Below, in pieces: positions 37,445-51,600 of a stretch of DNA of 64,000 nucleotides. The stretch is taken from NCBI GenBank assembly GCA_030533445.1, contig JARPUW010000325.1, forward strand, positions 1 to 64,000, given 5' to 3'. The position numbers and the translations under genes are program-made. The notes under the pieces were generated by a model. That model searched no databases. It was not told where the DNA came from and saw nothing but the letters and a program-made list of their open reading frames with translations. The stretch comes from Cyprinodon diabolis. Its lineage: Eukaryota; Chordata; Actinopteri; Cyprinodontiformes; Cyprinodontidae. Position 1 is the stretch's first letter. Each line of letters opens with the position of its first letter.

Positions 37445-39678
37445 TGCTGGTGGTTCTGGAACCTTGAACATCTGGAGCCTATAGCTTCTGGAACCTTGAG
37501 CTGCTGGAGCCTTGAGCTGAAGGTGCTTCTGGAACCTTGAGCTGCTGGAACTTTGAGCTGCTGGAACCTTGAGCTGCTGGAACCTTGAGCTGCTGGAACT
37601 TTGAGCATCTGGAGCCTTGAGCTGCTGGACCCTTGAGCTTCTGGAACCTTGAGCTGCTGGTGCATCTGGAACCTTGAGCATCTGGAACCTTGAGCTGCTG
37701 GAACCTTGAGCTGCTGGAACCTTGAGTTGCTGGTGCTTCTGGAACCTTGAGCATCTGGAGCCTTGAGCTTCTGGAACCTTGAGCTGCTGGTGCTTCTGGA
37801 ACCTTGAGCATCTGGAGCCTTGAGCTTCTGGAACCTTGATCTGCTGGAACCTTGAGCTGCTGGTGCTTCTGGAACCTTGAGCATGTGGATCCTTGAGCTA
37901 CTGGAACCTTGAGCTGCTGGTGCTTCTGGAACCTTGAGCTGCTGGAACCTTGAGCTGCTGGAACCTTGAGCTGCTGGTGCTTCTGGAACCTTGAGAATCT
38001 GGAGCCTTGAGCTTCTGAAACCTTGGGCTGCTGGAGCCTTGAGCTGCTGGCGCTTCTGGAACCTTGAGCTGCTGGAACCTTGAGCTGCTGGAACCTTGAG
38101 CTGCTGGTGCTTCTGGAACCTTGAGCTGCTGGAACCTTGAGCTGCTGGTGCTTCTGGAACCTTGAGCTGCTGGAACCTTGAGCTGCTGGTGGTTCTGGAA
38201 CCTTGAGCATCTGGAGCCTTGAGCTTCTGGAACCTTGAGCTGCTGGAGCCTTGAGCTGCTGGTGCTTCTGGAACCTTGAGCTGCTGGAACCTTGAGCTGC
38301 TGGAACATTGAGCTGCTGGAACTTTGAGCATCTGGAGCCTTGAGCTTCTGGAGCCTTGAGCTGCTGGAACCTTGAGCTTCTGGAACCTTGAGCTGCTGGT
38401 GCATCTGGAACCTTGAGCATCTGGAGCCTTGAGCATCTGGAACCTTGAGCTGCTGGAGCCTTGAGCTGCTGGTGCTTCTGGAACTTTGAGCTGCTGGAAC
38501 CTTGAGCTGCTGCAGCCTTGAGCTGCTGGTGCTTCTGGAACATTGAGCTGCTGGAACCTTGAGCTTCTGGAACCTCTAGCTTCTGGAGCCTTGAGCTGCT
38601 GTAACCCTGAGCTGCTGGAACCTTGAGCTGCTGGTGCTTCTGGAACCTTGAGCTGCTGGAACCTTGAGCTGCTGGAACCTTGAGCTGCTGGAACATTGAG
38701 CTGCTGGAACTTTGAGCATCTGGAGCCTTGAGCATCTGGAGCCTTGAGCTGCTGGAACCTTGAGCTTCTGGAACCTTGAGCTGCTGGTGCATCTGGAACC
38801 TTGAGCATCTGGAACCTTGAGCATGTGGATCCTTGAGCTACTGGAACCTTGAGCTGCTGGTGCTTCTGGAACCTTGAGCTGCTGGAGCCTTGAGCTTCTG
38901 GAACCTTGAGCTGCTGGTGCTTCTGGAACCTTGAGCATCTGGAGCCTTGAGCTTCTGGAACCTTGATCTGCTGGAACCTTGAGCTGCTGGTGCTTCTGGA
39001 ACCTTGAGCATGTGGATCCTTGAGCTACTGGAACCTTGAGCTGCTGGTGCTTCTGGAACCTTGAGCTGCTGGAACCTTGAGCTGCTGGTGCTTCTGGAAC
39101 CTTGAGAATCTGGAGCCTTGAGCTTCTGAAACCTTGGGCTGCTGGAGCCTTGAGCTGCTGGCGCTTCTGGAACCTTGAGCTGCTGGAACCTTGAGCTGCT
39201 GGAACCTTGAGCTGCTGGTGCTTCTGGAACCTTGAGCTGCTGGAACCTTGAGCTGCTGGTGCTTCTGGAACCTTGAGCTGCTGGAACCTTGAGCTGCTGG
39301 TGGTTCTGGAACCTTGAGCATCTGGAGCCTTGAGCTTCTGGAACCTTGAGCTGCTGGAGCCTTGAGCTGCTGGTGCTTCTGGAACCTTGAGCTGCTGGAA
39401 CCTTGAGCTGCTGGAACATTGAGCTGCTGGAACTTTGAGCATCTGGAGCCTTGAGCTTCTGGAGCCTTGAGCTGCTGGAACCTTGAGCTTCTGGAACCTT
39501 GAGCTGCTGGTGCATCTGGAACCTTGAGCATCTGGAGCCTTGAGCTTCTGGAACCTTGAGCTGCTGGAGCCTTGAGCTGCTGGTGCTTCTGGAACTTTGA
39601 GCTGCTGGAACCTTGAGCTGCTGCAGCCTTGAGCTGCTGGTGCTTCTGGAACATTGAGCTGCTGGAACCTTGAGCTTC

Positions 39679-42600
39679 TGGAACCTCTAGCTTCTGGAGC
39701 CTTGAGCTGCTGTAACCCTGAGCTGCTGGAACCTTGAGCTGCTGGTGCTTCTGGAACCTTGAGCTGCTGGAACATTGAGCTGCTGGAACTTTGAGCATCT
39801 GGAGCCTTGAGCATCTGGAGCCTTGAGCTGCTGGAACCTTGAGCTTCTGGAACCTTGAGCTGCTGGTGCATCTGGAACCTTGAGCATCTGGAACCTTGAG
39901 CTGCTGGAACCTTGAGCTGCTGGAACCTTGAGTTGCTGGTGCTTCTGGAACCTTGAGCATCTGGAGCCTTGAGCTTCTGGAACCTTGAGCTGCTGGTGCT
40001 TCTGGAACCTTGAGCTGCTGGAACCTTGAGCTGCTGGTGCTTCTGGAACCTTGAGCATCTGGAGCCTTGAGCTTCTGGAACCTTGAGCTGCTGGAAGCTT
40101 GAGCTGCTGGTGCTTCTGGAACCTTGAGCATGTGGATCCTTGAGCTACTGGAACCTTGAGCTGCTGGTGCTTCTGGAACCTTGAGCTGCTGGAACCTTGA
40201 GCTGCTGGAACCTTGAGCTGCTGGTGCTTCTGGAACCTTGAGAATCTGGAGCCTTGAGCTTCTGAAACCTTGGGCTGCTGGAGCCTTGAGCTGCTGGCGC
40301 TTCTGGAACCTTGAGCTGCTGGAACCTTGAGCTGCTGGTGCTTCTGGAACCTTGAGCTGCTGGAACCTTGAGCTGCTGGTGCTTCTGGAACCTTGAGCTG
40401 CTGGAACCTTGAGCTGCTGGTGGTTCTGGAACCTTGAGCATCTGGAGCCTTGAGCTTCTGGAACCTTGAGCTGCTGGAGCCTTGAGCTGCTGGTGCTTCT
40501 GGAACCTTGAGCTGCTGGAACCTTGAGCTGCTGGAACATTGAGCTGCTGGAACTTTGAGCATCTGGAGCCTTGAGCTTCTGGAGCCTTGAGCTGCTGGAA
40601 CCTTGAGCTTCTGGAACCTTGAGCTGCTGGTGCATCTGGAACCTTGAGCATCTGGAGCCTTGAGCTTCTGGAACCTTGAGCTGCTGGAGCCTTGAGCTGC
40701 TGGTGCTTCTGGAACTTTGAGCTGCTGGAACCTTGAGCTGCTGCAGCCTTGAGCTGCTGGTGGTTCTGGAACTTTGAGCTGCTGGAACCTTGAGCTTCTG
40801 GAACCTCTAGCTTCTGGAGCCTTGAGCTGCTGTAACCCTGAGCTGCTGGAACCTTGAGCTGCTGGAACCTTGAGCTGCTGGAACATTGAGCTGCTGGAAC
40901 TTTGAGCATCTGGAGCCTTGAGCATCTGGAGCCTTGAGCTGCTGGAACCTTGAGCTTCTGGAACCTTGAGCTGCTGGTGCATCTGGAACCTTGAGCATCT
41001 GGAGCCTTGAGCTTCTGGAACCTTGAGCTGCTGGAGCCTTGAGCTGCTGGTGCTTCTGGAACTTTGAGCTGCTGGAACCTTGAGCTGCTGCAGCCTTGAG
41101 CTGCTGGTGCTTCTGGAACATTGAGCTGCTGGAACCTTGAGCTTCTGGAACCTCTAGCTTCTGGAGCCTTGAGCTGCTGTAACCCTGAGCTGCTGGAACC
41201 TTGAGCTGCTGGTGCTTCTGGAACCTTCAGCTGCTGGAACCTTGAGCTGCTGGAACCTTGAGCTGCTGGTGCTTCTGGAACCTTGAGCATCTGGAGCCTT
41301 GAGCTTCTGGAACCTTGAGCTGCTGGTGCTTCTGGAACCTTGAGCTGCTGGAGCCTTGAGCTGCCGGAACTTTGAGCTGCTGGAGCCTTGAGCTGCCGGA
41401 ACTTTGAGCTGCTGGAGCCTTGAGCTGCTGGAACCTTGAGCTGCTGGTGCTTCTGGAACCTTGAGCTGCTGGAACCTTGAGCTGCTGGTGCTTATGGAAC
41501 CTTGAGCTGCTGGAACCTTGAGCTGCTGGAACCTTGAGCTGCTGGAACCTTGAGCTGCTGGTGCTTCTGGAACCTTGAGCATCTGGAGCCTTGAGCTTCT
41601 GGAACCTTGAGCTGCTGGAGCCTTGAGCTGCTGGTGCTTCTGGAACCTTGAGCTGCTGGAACCTTGAGCTGCTGGTGCTTCTGGAACCTTGAGCTGCTGG
41701 TGCTTCTGGAACCTTGAGCATCTGGAGCCTTGAGCTTCTGGAACCTTGAGCTGCTGGAACCTTGAGCTGCTGGTGGTTCTGGAACCTTAAGCATCTGGAG
41801 CCTTGAGCTTCTGGAACCTTGAGCTGCTGGAGCCTTGAGCTGCTGGTGCTTCTGGAACCTTGAACTGCTGGAACCTTGAGCTGCTGGAACATTGAGCTGC
41901 TGGAACTTTGAGCATCTGGAGCCTTGAGAATCTGGAGCCTTGAGCTGCTGGAACCTTGAGCTTCTGGAACCTTGAGCTGCTGGTGCATCTGGAACCTTGG
42001 GCATCTGGAGCCTTGATCTTCTGGAACCTTGAGCTGCTGGAGCCTTGAGCTGCTGGTGCTTCTGGAACTTTGAGCTGCTGGAACCTTGAGCTGCTGCAGC
42101 CTTGAGCTGCTGGTGCTTCTGGAACATTGAGCTGCTGGAATCTTGAGCTTCTGGAACCTCTAGCTTCTGGAGCCTTGAGCTGCTGTAACCCTGAGCTGCA
42201 GGAACCTTGAGCTGCTGGTGCTTCTGGAACCTTGAGCTGCTGGAACCTTGAGCTGCTGGAACATTGAGCTGCTGGAACTTTGAGCATCTGGAGCCTTGAG
42301 CATCTGGAGCCTTGAGCTGCTGGAACCTTGAGCTTCTGGAACCTTGAGCTGCTGGTGCATCTGGAACCTTGAGCATCTGGAGCCTTGAGCTTCTGGAACC
42401 TTGAGCTGCTGGAGCCTTGAGCTGCTGGTGCTTCTGGAACTTTGAGCTGCTGGAACCTTGAGCTGCTGCAGCCTTGAGCTGCTGGTGCTTCTGGAACATT
42501 GAGCTGCTGGAACCTTGAGCTTCTGGAACCTCTAGCTTCTGGAGCCTTGAGCTGCTGTAACCCTGAGCTGCTGGAACCTTGAGCTGCTGGTGCTGCTGGA

Positions 42601-45600
42601 ATCTTGAGCTGCTGGAACCTTGAGCTGCTGGTGCTTCTGGAACCTTCAGCTTCTGGAACCTTGAGCTGCTGGAACCTTGAGCTGCTGGTGCTTCTGGAAC
42701 CTTGAGCATCTGGAGCCTTGAGCTTCTGGAACCTTGAGCTGCTGGTGCTTCTGGAACCTTGAGCTGCTGGAGCCTTGAGCTGCTGGAACCTTGAGCTGCT
42801 GGTGCTTCTGGAACCTTGAGCTGCTGGAACCTTGAGCTGCTGGTGCTTCTGGAACCTTGAGCTGCTGGAACCTTGAGCTGCTGGTGCTTCTGGAACCTTG
42901 AGCATCTGGAGCCTTGAGCCTCTGGAACCTTGAGCTGCTGGAGCCTTGAGCTGCTGGTGCTTCTGGAACCTTGAGCTGCTGGAACCTTGAGCTGCTGGAA
43001 CCTTGAGCTGCTGGAACCTTGAGCTGCTGGTGCTTCTGGAACCTTGAGCTGCTGGTGCTTCTGGAACCTTGAGCATCTGGAGCCTTGAGCTTCTGGAACC
43101 TTGAGCTGCTGGTGCTTCTGGAACCTTGAGCTGCTGGAACCTTGAGCTGCTGGTGCTTCAGGAACCTTGAGCATCTGGAGCCTTGAGCTTCTGGAACCTT
43201 GAGCTGCTGGTGCTTCTGGAACCTTGAGCTGCTGGAGCCTTGAGCTGCTGGAACCTTGAGCTGCTGGTGCTTCTGGAACCTTGAGCTGCTGGAACCTTGA
43301 GCTGCTGGTGGTTCTGGAACCTTGAGCATCTGGAGCCTATAGCTTCTGGAACCTTGAGCTGCTGGAGCCTTGAGCTGCTGGTGCATCTGGAACCTTGAGA
43401 TGCTGGAACCTTGAGCTGCTGGAACCTTGAGCTGCTGGAACTTTGAGCATCTGGAGCCTTGAGCTCTGGAGCCTTGAGCTGCTGGACCCTTGAGCTTCTG
43501 GAACCTTGAGCTGCTGGTGCATCTGGAGCCTTGAGCATCTGGAACCTTGAGCTGCTGGAACCTTGAGCTGCTGGTGCTTCTGGAACCTTGAGCATCTGGA
43601 GCCTTGAGCTTCTGGAACCTTGAGCTGCTGGTGCTTCTGGAACCTTGAGCTGCTGGAACCTTGAGCTGCTGGTGCTTCTGGAACCTTGAGCATCTGGAGC
43701 CTTGAGCTTCTGGAACCTTGAGCTGCTGGAACCTTGAGCTGCTGGTGCTTCTGGAACCTTGAGCATGTGGAGCCTTGAGCTACTGGAACCTTGAGCTGCT
43801 GGTGCTTCTGGAACCTTGAGCTGCTGGAACCTTGAGCTGCTGGTGCTTCAGGAACCTTGAGAATCTGGAGCCTTGAGCTTCTGGAACCCTGGGCTGCTGG
43901 AGCCTTGAGCTGCTGGCGCTTCTGGAACCTTGAGCTGCTGGATCCTTGAGCTGCTGGAACCTTGAGCTGCTGGTGCTTCTGGAACTTTGACCTGCTGGAA
44001 CCTTGAGCTGCTGGTGCTTCTGGAACCTTGAGCTGCTGGAACCTTGAGCTGCTGGTGGTTCTGGAACCTTGAGCATCTGGAGCCTTGAGCTTCTGGAACC
44101 TTGAGCTGCTGGAGCCTTGAGCTGCTGGTGCTTCTGGAACCTTGAGCTGCTGGAACCTTGAGCTGCTGGAACCTTGAGCTGCTGGAACATTGAGCTGCTG
44201 GAACTTTGAGCATCTGGAGCCTTGAGCATCTGGAGCCTTGAGCTGCTGGAACCTTGAGCTTCTGGAACCTTGAGCTGCTGGTGCATCTGGAACCTTGAGC
44301 ATCTGGAGCCTTGAGCTTCTGGAACCTTGAGCTGCTGGAGCCTTGAGCTGCTGGTGCTTCTGGAACTTTGAGCTGCTGGAACCTTGAGCTGCTGGAACCT
44401 TGAGCTGCTGGTGCTTCTGGAACCTTGAGCTGCTGGAACCTTGAGCTGCTGGTGCTTCTGGAACCTTGAGCATCTGGAGCCTTGAGCTTCTGGAACCTTG
44501 AGCTGCTGGTGCTTCTGGAACCTTGAGCTGCTGGAACCTTGAGCTGCTGGAACCTTTAGCTGCTGGAACCTTGAGCTGCTGGTGCTTCTGGAACCTTGAG
44601 CATCTGGAGCCTTGAGCTTCTGGAACCTTGAGCTGCTGGAACCTTGAGCTGCTGGTGCTTCTGGAACCTTGAGCTTCTGGAGCCTTGAGCTTCTGGAACC
44701 TTGAGCTGCTGGTGCTTCTGGAACCTTGAGCTGCTGGAACCTTGAGCTGCTGGTGCTTCTGGAACCTTGAGCTGCTGGAACCTTGAGCTGCTGGTGCTTC
44801 TGGAACCTTGAGCATCTGGAGCCTTGAGCTTCTGGAACCTTGAGCTGCTGGAACCTTGAGCTGCTGAAGCATTGAGCTGCTGGTGCTTCTGGAACCTTGA
44901 GCTTCTGGAACCTTGAGCTGCTGGTGCATCTGGAACCTTGAGCATCAGGAGCCTTGAGCTTCTGGAACCTTGAGCTGCTGGTGCTTCTGGAACCTTGAGC
45001 TGCTGGAACCTTGAGCTGCTGGTGCTTCTGGAACCTTGAGCATCTGGAGCCTTGAGCTTCTGGAACCTTGAGCTGCTGGAACCTTGAGCTGCTGGTGCTT
45101 CTGGAACCTTGAGCATGTGGAGCCTTGAGCTACTGGAACCTTGAGCTTCTGGAACCTTGAGCTGCTGGTGCTTCTGGAACCTTGAGCTGCTGGAACCTTG
45201 AGCTGCTGGTGCTTCTGGAACCTTGAGCATCTGGAGCCTTGAGCTTCTGGAACCTTGAGCTGCTGGAACCTTGAGCTGCTGGTGCTTCTGGAACCTTGAG
45301 CATGTGGAGCCTTGAGCTACTGGAACCTTGAGCTGCTGGTGCTTCTGGAACCTTGAGCTGCTGGAACCTTGAGCTGCTGGTGCTTCAGGAACCTTGAGAA
45401 TCTGGAGCCTTGAGCTTCTGGAACCCTGGGCTGCTGGAGCCTTGAGCTGCTGGCGCTTCTGGAACCTTTAGCTGCTGGAACCTTGAGCTGCTGGAACTTT
45501 GAGCTGCTGGTGCTTCTGGAACCTTGAGCTGCTGGAACCTTGAGCTGCTGGTGCTTCTGGAACCTTGAGCTGCTGGAACCTTGAGCTGCTGGTGGTTCTG

Positions 45601-48600
45601 GAACCTTGAGCATCTGGAGCCTTGAGCTTCTGGAACCTTGAGCTGCTGGAGCCTTGAGCTGCTGGTGCTTCTGGAACCTTGAGCTGCTGGAACCTTGAGC
45701 TGCTGGAACCTTGAGCTGCTGGAACATTGAGCTGCTGGAACTTTGAGCATCTGGAGCCTTGAGCATCTGGAGCCTTGAGCTGCTGGAACCTTGAGCTTCT
45801 GGAACCTTGAGCTGCTGGTGCATCTGGAACCTTGAGCATCTGGAGCCTTGAGCTTCTGGAACCTTGAGCTGCTGGAGCCTTGAGCTGCTGGTGCTTCTGG
45901 AACTTTGAGCTGCTGGAACCTTGAGCTGCTGGAACCTTGAGCTGCTGGTGCTTCTGGAACCTTGAGCTGCTGGAACCTTGAGCTGCTGGTGCTTCTGGAA
46001 CCTTGAGCATCTGGAGCCTTGAGCTTCTGGAACCTTGAGCTGCTGGTGCTTCTGGAACCTTGAGCTGCTGGAACCTTGAGCTGCTGGAACCTTTAGCTGC
46101 TGGAACCTTGAGCTGCTGGTGCTTCTGGAACCTTGAGCATCTGGAGCCTTGAGCTTCTGGAACCTTGAGCTGCTGGAACCTTGAGCTGCTGGTGATTCTG
46201 GAACCTTGAGCTTCTGGAGCCTTGAGCTTCTGGAACCTTGAGCTGCTGGTGCTTCTGGAACCTTGAGCTGCTGGAACCTTGAGCTGCTGGTGCTTCTGGA
46301 ACCTTGAGCTGCTGGAACCTTGAGCTGCTGGAACCTTGAGCTGCTGGTGCTTCTGGAACCTTGAGCATCTGGAGCCTTGAGCTTCTGGAACCTTGAGCTG
46401 CTGGAACCTTGAGCTGCTGAAGCATTGAGCTGCTGGTGCTTCTGGAACCTTGAGCTTCTGGAACCTTGAGCTGCTGGTGCATCTGGAACCTTGAGCATCT
46501 GGAGCCTTGAGCTTCTGGAACCTTGAGCTGCTGGAGCCTTGAGCTGCTGGTGCTTCTGGAACCTTGAGCTGCTGGAACCTTGAGCTGCTGGAACCTTGAG
46601 CTGCTGGTGCTTCTGGAACCTTGAGCTGCTGGAACCTTGAGCTGCTGGAACCTTGAGCTGCTGGAACATTGAGCTGCTGGAACTTTGAGCATCTGGAGCC
46701 TTGAGCATCTGGAGCCTTGAGCTGCTGGAACCTTGAGCTCCTGGAACCTTGAGCTGCTGGTGCATCTGGAACCTTGAGCATCTGGAGCCTTGAGCTTCTG
46801 GAACCTTGAGCTGCTGGAGCCTTGAGCTGCTGGTGCTTCTGGAACTTTGAGCTGCTGGAGCCTTGAGCTTCTGGAACCTTGAGCTGCTGGTGCTTCTGGA
46901 ACCTTGAGCTGCTGGAACCTTGAGCTGCTGGAACCTTGAGCTGCTGGTGCTTCTGGAACCTTGAGCATCTGGAGCCTTGAGCTTCTGGAACCTTGAGCTG
47001 CTGGAACCTTGAGCTGCTGGTGCTTCTGGAACATTGAGCATCTGGAGCCTTGAGCTTCTGGAACCTTGAGCTTCTGGTGCTTCTGGAACCTTGAGCTGCT
47101 GGAACCTTGAGCTGCTGCAGCCTTGAGCTGCTGGTGCTTCTGGAACCCTGAGCTGCTGGAACCTTGAGCTGCTGGTGCTGCTGGAACCTTGAGCTGCTGG
47201 AACCTTGAGCTGCTGGTGCTTCTGGAACCTTGAGCTGCTGGAACCTTGAGCTGCTGGAACCTTGAGCTGCTGGTGCTTCTGGAACCTTGAGCATCTGGAG
47301 CCTTGAGCTTCTGGAACCTTGAGCTGCTGGTGCTTCTGGAACCTTGAGCTGCTGGAACCTTGAGCTGCTGGAACCTTGAGCTGCTGGTGCTTCTGGAACC
47401 TTGAGCATCTGGAGCCTTGAGCTTCTGGAACCTTGAGCTGCTGGAACCTTGAGCTGCTGGTGCTTCTGGAACCTTGAGCATCTGGAGCCTTGAGCTTCTG
47501 GAACCTTGAGCTGCTGGTGCTTCTGGAACCTTGAGCTGCTGGAACCTTGAGCTGCTGGAACCTTGAGCTGCTGGTGCTTCTGGAACCTTGAGCATCTGGA
47601 GCCTTGAGCTTCTGGAACCTTGAGCGGCTGGAGCCTTGAGCTGCTGGCGCTTCTGGAACCTTGAGCTGCTGGAACCTTGAGCTGCTGGTGCTTCTGGAAC
47701 CTTGAGCTGCTGGAACCTTGAGCTGCTGGTGCTTCTGGAACCTTGAGCTGCTGGAACCTTGAGCTGCTGGTGCTTCAGGAACCTTGAGCATCTGGAGCCT
47801 TGAGCTTCTGGAACCTTGAGCTGCTGGTGCTTCTGGAACCTTGAGCTGCTAGAGCCTTGAGCTGCTGGAACCTTGAGCTGCTGGTGCTTCTGGAACCTTG
47901 AGCTGCTGGAACCTTGAGCTGCTGGTGCTTCTGGAACCTTGAGCTGCTGGAACCTTGAGCTGCTGGTGGTTCTGGAACCTTGAGCATCTGGAGCCTATAG
48001 CTTCTGGAACCTTGAGCTGCTGGAGCCTTGAGCTGCTGGTGCTTCTGGAACCTTGAGCTGCTGGAACCTTGAGCTGCTGGAACCTTGAGCTGCTGGAACT
48101 TTGAGCATCTGGAGCCTTGAGCATCTGGAGCCTTGAGCTGCTGGACCCTTGAGCTTCTGGAACCTTGAGCTGCTGGTGCATCTGGAACCTTGAGCATCTG
48201 GAACCTTGAGCTGCTGGAACCTTGAGCTGCTGGAACCTTGAGCTGCTGGTGCTTCTGGAACCTTGAGCATCTGGAGCCTTGAGCTTCTGGAACCTTGAGC
48301 TGCTGGTGCTTCTGGAACCTTAAACTGCTGGAACCTTGAGCTGCTGGTGCTTCTGGAACCTTGAGCATCTGGAGCCTTGAGCTTCTGGAACCTTGAGCTG
48401 CTGGAACCTTGAGCTGCTGGTGCTTCTGGAACCTTGAGCATGTGGAGCCTTGAGCTACTGGAACCTTGAGCTGCTGGTCTTTCTGGAACCTTGAGCTGCT
48501 GGAACTTTGAGCTGCTGGAACCTTGAGCTGCTGGTGCTTCTGGAACCTTGAGAATCTGGAGCCTTGAGCTTCTGGAACCTTGGGCTGCTGGAGCCTTGAG

Positions 48601-51600
48601 CTGCTGGCGCTTCTGGAACCTTGAGCTGCTGGAACCTTGAGCTGCTGGAACCTTGAGCTGCTGGTGCTTCTGGAACCTTGATCTGCTGGAACCTTGAGCT
48701 GCTGGTGCTTCTGGAACCTTGAGCTGCTGGAACCTTGAGCTGCTGGTGGTTCTGGAACCTTGAGCATCTGGAGCCTTGAGCTTCTGGAACCTTGAGCTGC
48801 TGGAGCCTTGAGCTGCTGGTGCTTCTGGAACCTTGAGCTGCTGGAACCTTGAGCTGCTGGAACCTTGAGCTGCTGGAACATTGAGCTGCTGGAACTTTGA
48901 GCATCTGGAGCCTTGAGCATCTGGAGCCTTGAGCTGCTGGAACCTTGAGCTTCTGGAACCTTGAGCTGCTGGAGCCTTGAGCTGCTGGTGCTTCTGGAAC
49001 TTTGAGCTGCTGGAACCTTGAGCTGCTGCAGCCTTGAGCTGCTGGTGCTTCTGGAACATTGAGCTGCTGGAACCTTGAGCTTCTGGAACCTCTAGCTTCT
49101 GGAGCCTTGAGCTGCTGTAACCCTGAGCTGCTGGAACCTTGAGCTGCTGGTGCTTCTGGAACCTTGAGCTGCTGGAACCTTGAGCTGCTGGAACCTTGAG
49201 CTGCTGGAACATTGAGCTGCTGGAACTTTGAGCATCTGGAGCCTTGAGCATCTGGAGCCTTGAGCTGCTGGAACCTTGAGCTTCTGGAACCTTGAGCTGC
49301 TGGTGCATCTGGAACCTTGAGCATCTGGAGCCTTGAGCTTCTGGAACCTTGAGCTGCTGGAGCCTTGAGTTGCTGGTGCTTCTGGAACTTTGAGCTGCTG
49401 GAACCTTGAGCTGCTGCAGCCTTGAGCTGCTGGTGCTTCTGGAACATTGAGCTGCTGGAACCTTGAGCTTCTGGAACCTCTAGCTTCTGGAGCCTTGAGC
49501 TGCTGTAACCCTGAGCTGCTGGAACCTTGAGCTGCTGGTGCTGCTGGAACCTTGAGCTGCTGGAACCTTGAGCTGCTGGTGCTTCTGGAACCTTCAGCTG
49601 CTGGAACCTTGAGCTGCTGGAACCTTGAGCTGCTGGTGCTTCTGGAACCTTGAGCATCTGGAGCCTTGAGCTTCTGGAACCTTGAGCTGCTGGTGCTTCT
49701 GGAACCTTGAGCTGCTGGAGCCTTGAGCTGCCGGAACTCTGAGCTGCTGGAGCCTTGAGCTGCTGGAACCTTGAGCTGCTGGTGCTTCTGGAACCTTGAG
49801 CTGCTGGAACCTTGAGTTGCTGGTGCTTCTGGAACCTTGAGCTGCTGGAACCTTGAGCTGCTGGAGCCTTGAGCTGCTGGTGCTTCTGGAACCTTGAGCT
49901 GCTGGAACCTTGAGCTGCTGGAACCTTGAGCTGCTGGAGCCTTAAGCTGCTGGTGCTGCTGGAACCTTGAGCTGCTGGAACCTTGAGCTGCTGGTGCTTC
50001 TGGAACCTTGAGCTGCTGGAACCTTGAGCTGCTGGTGCTTCTGGAACCTTGAGCATCTGGAGCCTTGAGCTTCTGGAACCTTGAGCTGCTGGTGCTTCTG
50101 GAACCTTGAGCTTCTGGAACCTTGAGCTGCTGGTGCATCTGGAACCTTGAGCATCTGGAGCCTTGAGCTTCTGGAACCTTGAGCTGCTGGAGCCTTGAGC
50201 TGCTGGTGCTTCTGGAACTTTGATCTGCTGGAACCTTGAGCAACTGCAGCCTTGAGCTGCTGGTGCTTCTGGAACATTGAGCTGCTGGAACCTTGAGCTT
50301 CTGGAACCTCTAGCTTCTGGAGCCTTGAGCTGCTGTAACCCTGAGCTGCTGGAACCTTGAGCTGCTGGTGCTGCTGGAACCTTGAGCTGCTGGAACCTTG
50401 AGCTGCTGGTGCTTCTTGAACCTTCAGCTGCTGGAACCTTGAGCTGCTGGAACCTTGAGCTGCTGGTGCTTCTGGAACCTTGAGCATCTGGAGCCTTGAG
50501 CTTCTGGAACCTTGAGCTGCTGGTGCTTCTGGAACCTTGAGCTGCTGGAGCCTTGAGCTGCTGGAACTTTGAGCTGCTGGAGCCTTGAGCTGCTGGAACC
50601 TTGAGCTGCTGGTGCTTCTGGAACCTTGAGCTGCTGGAACCTTGAGCTGCTGGTGCTTCTGGAACCTTGAGCTGCTGGAACCTTGAGCTGCTGGAACCTT
50701 GAGCTGCTGGTGCTTCTGGAACCTTGAACATCTGGAGCCTTGAGCTTCTGGAACCTTGAGCTGCTGGAGCCTTAAGCTGCTGGTGCTGCTGGAACCTTGA
50801 GCTGCTGGAACCTTGAGCTGCTGGTGCTTCTGGAACCTTGAGCTGCTGGAACCTTGAGCTGCTGGTGCTTCTGGAACCTTGAGCATCTGGAGCCTTGAGC
50901 TTCTGGAACCTTGAGCTGCTGGTGCTTCTGGAACCTTGAGCTGCTGGAACCTTGAGCTGCTGGTGCTTCTGGAACCTTGAGCATCTGAAGCCTTGAGCTG
51001 CTGGAACCTTGAGCTGCTGGTGCTTCTGGAACCTTGAGCTGTTGGAACCTTGAGCTGCTGGTGCTTCTGGAACCTTGAGCTGCTGGAACCTTGAGCTGCT
51101 GGTGGTTCTGGAACCTTGAACATCTGGAGCCTATAGCTTCTGGAACCTTGAGCTGCTGGAGCCTTGAGCTGAAGGTGCTTCTGGAACCTTGAGCTGCTGG
51201 AACTTTGAGCTGCTGGAACCTTGAGCTGCTGGAACCTTGAGCTGCTGGAACTTTGAGCATCTGGAGCCTTGAGCTGCTGGACCCTTGAGCTTCTGGAACC
51301 TTGAGCTGCTGGTGCATCTGGAACCTTGAGCATCTGGAACCTTGAGCTGCTGGAACCTTGAGCTGCTGGAACCTTGAGTTGCTGGTGCTTCTGGAACCTT
51401 GAGCATCTGGAGCCTTGAGCTTCTGGAACCTTGAGCTGCTGGTGCTTCTGGAACCTTGAGCATCTGGAGCCTTGAGCTTCTGGAACCTTGATCTGCTGGA
51501 ACCTTGAGCTGCTGGTGCTTCTGGAACCTTGAGCATGTGGATCCTTGAGCTACTGGAACCTTGAGCTGCTGGTGCTTCTGGAACCTTGAGCTGCTGGAAC

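Larger units (their letters stand above)
28341..39678. repeat. HOR copy H3 (Q-R-T, A type, about 11.34 kb)
   Basis: It starts directly in module Q (equivalent to H1 4057) without a P module. It runs at offset +24284 until a 333-bp tandem duplication at about 30860-31525 raises the offset to +24617, which then holds to the end. Modules: Q about 28341-31807, R 31808-39357, T 39358-39678. R holds both copies of the 1377-bp duplication, as in H1. The minus-strand 1217-codon open frame at 33426-37079 has the same translation as that at 8809-12462, so R is essentially identical between H1 and H3. A-type Q markers are C at 30801 and T at 30811. Confidence 0.87.
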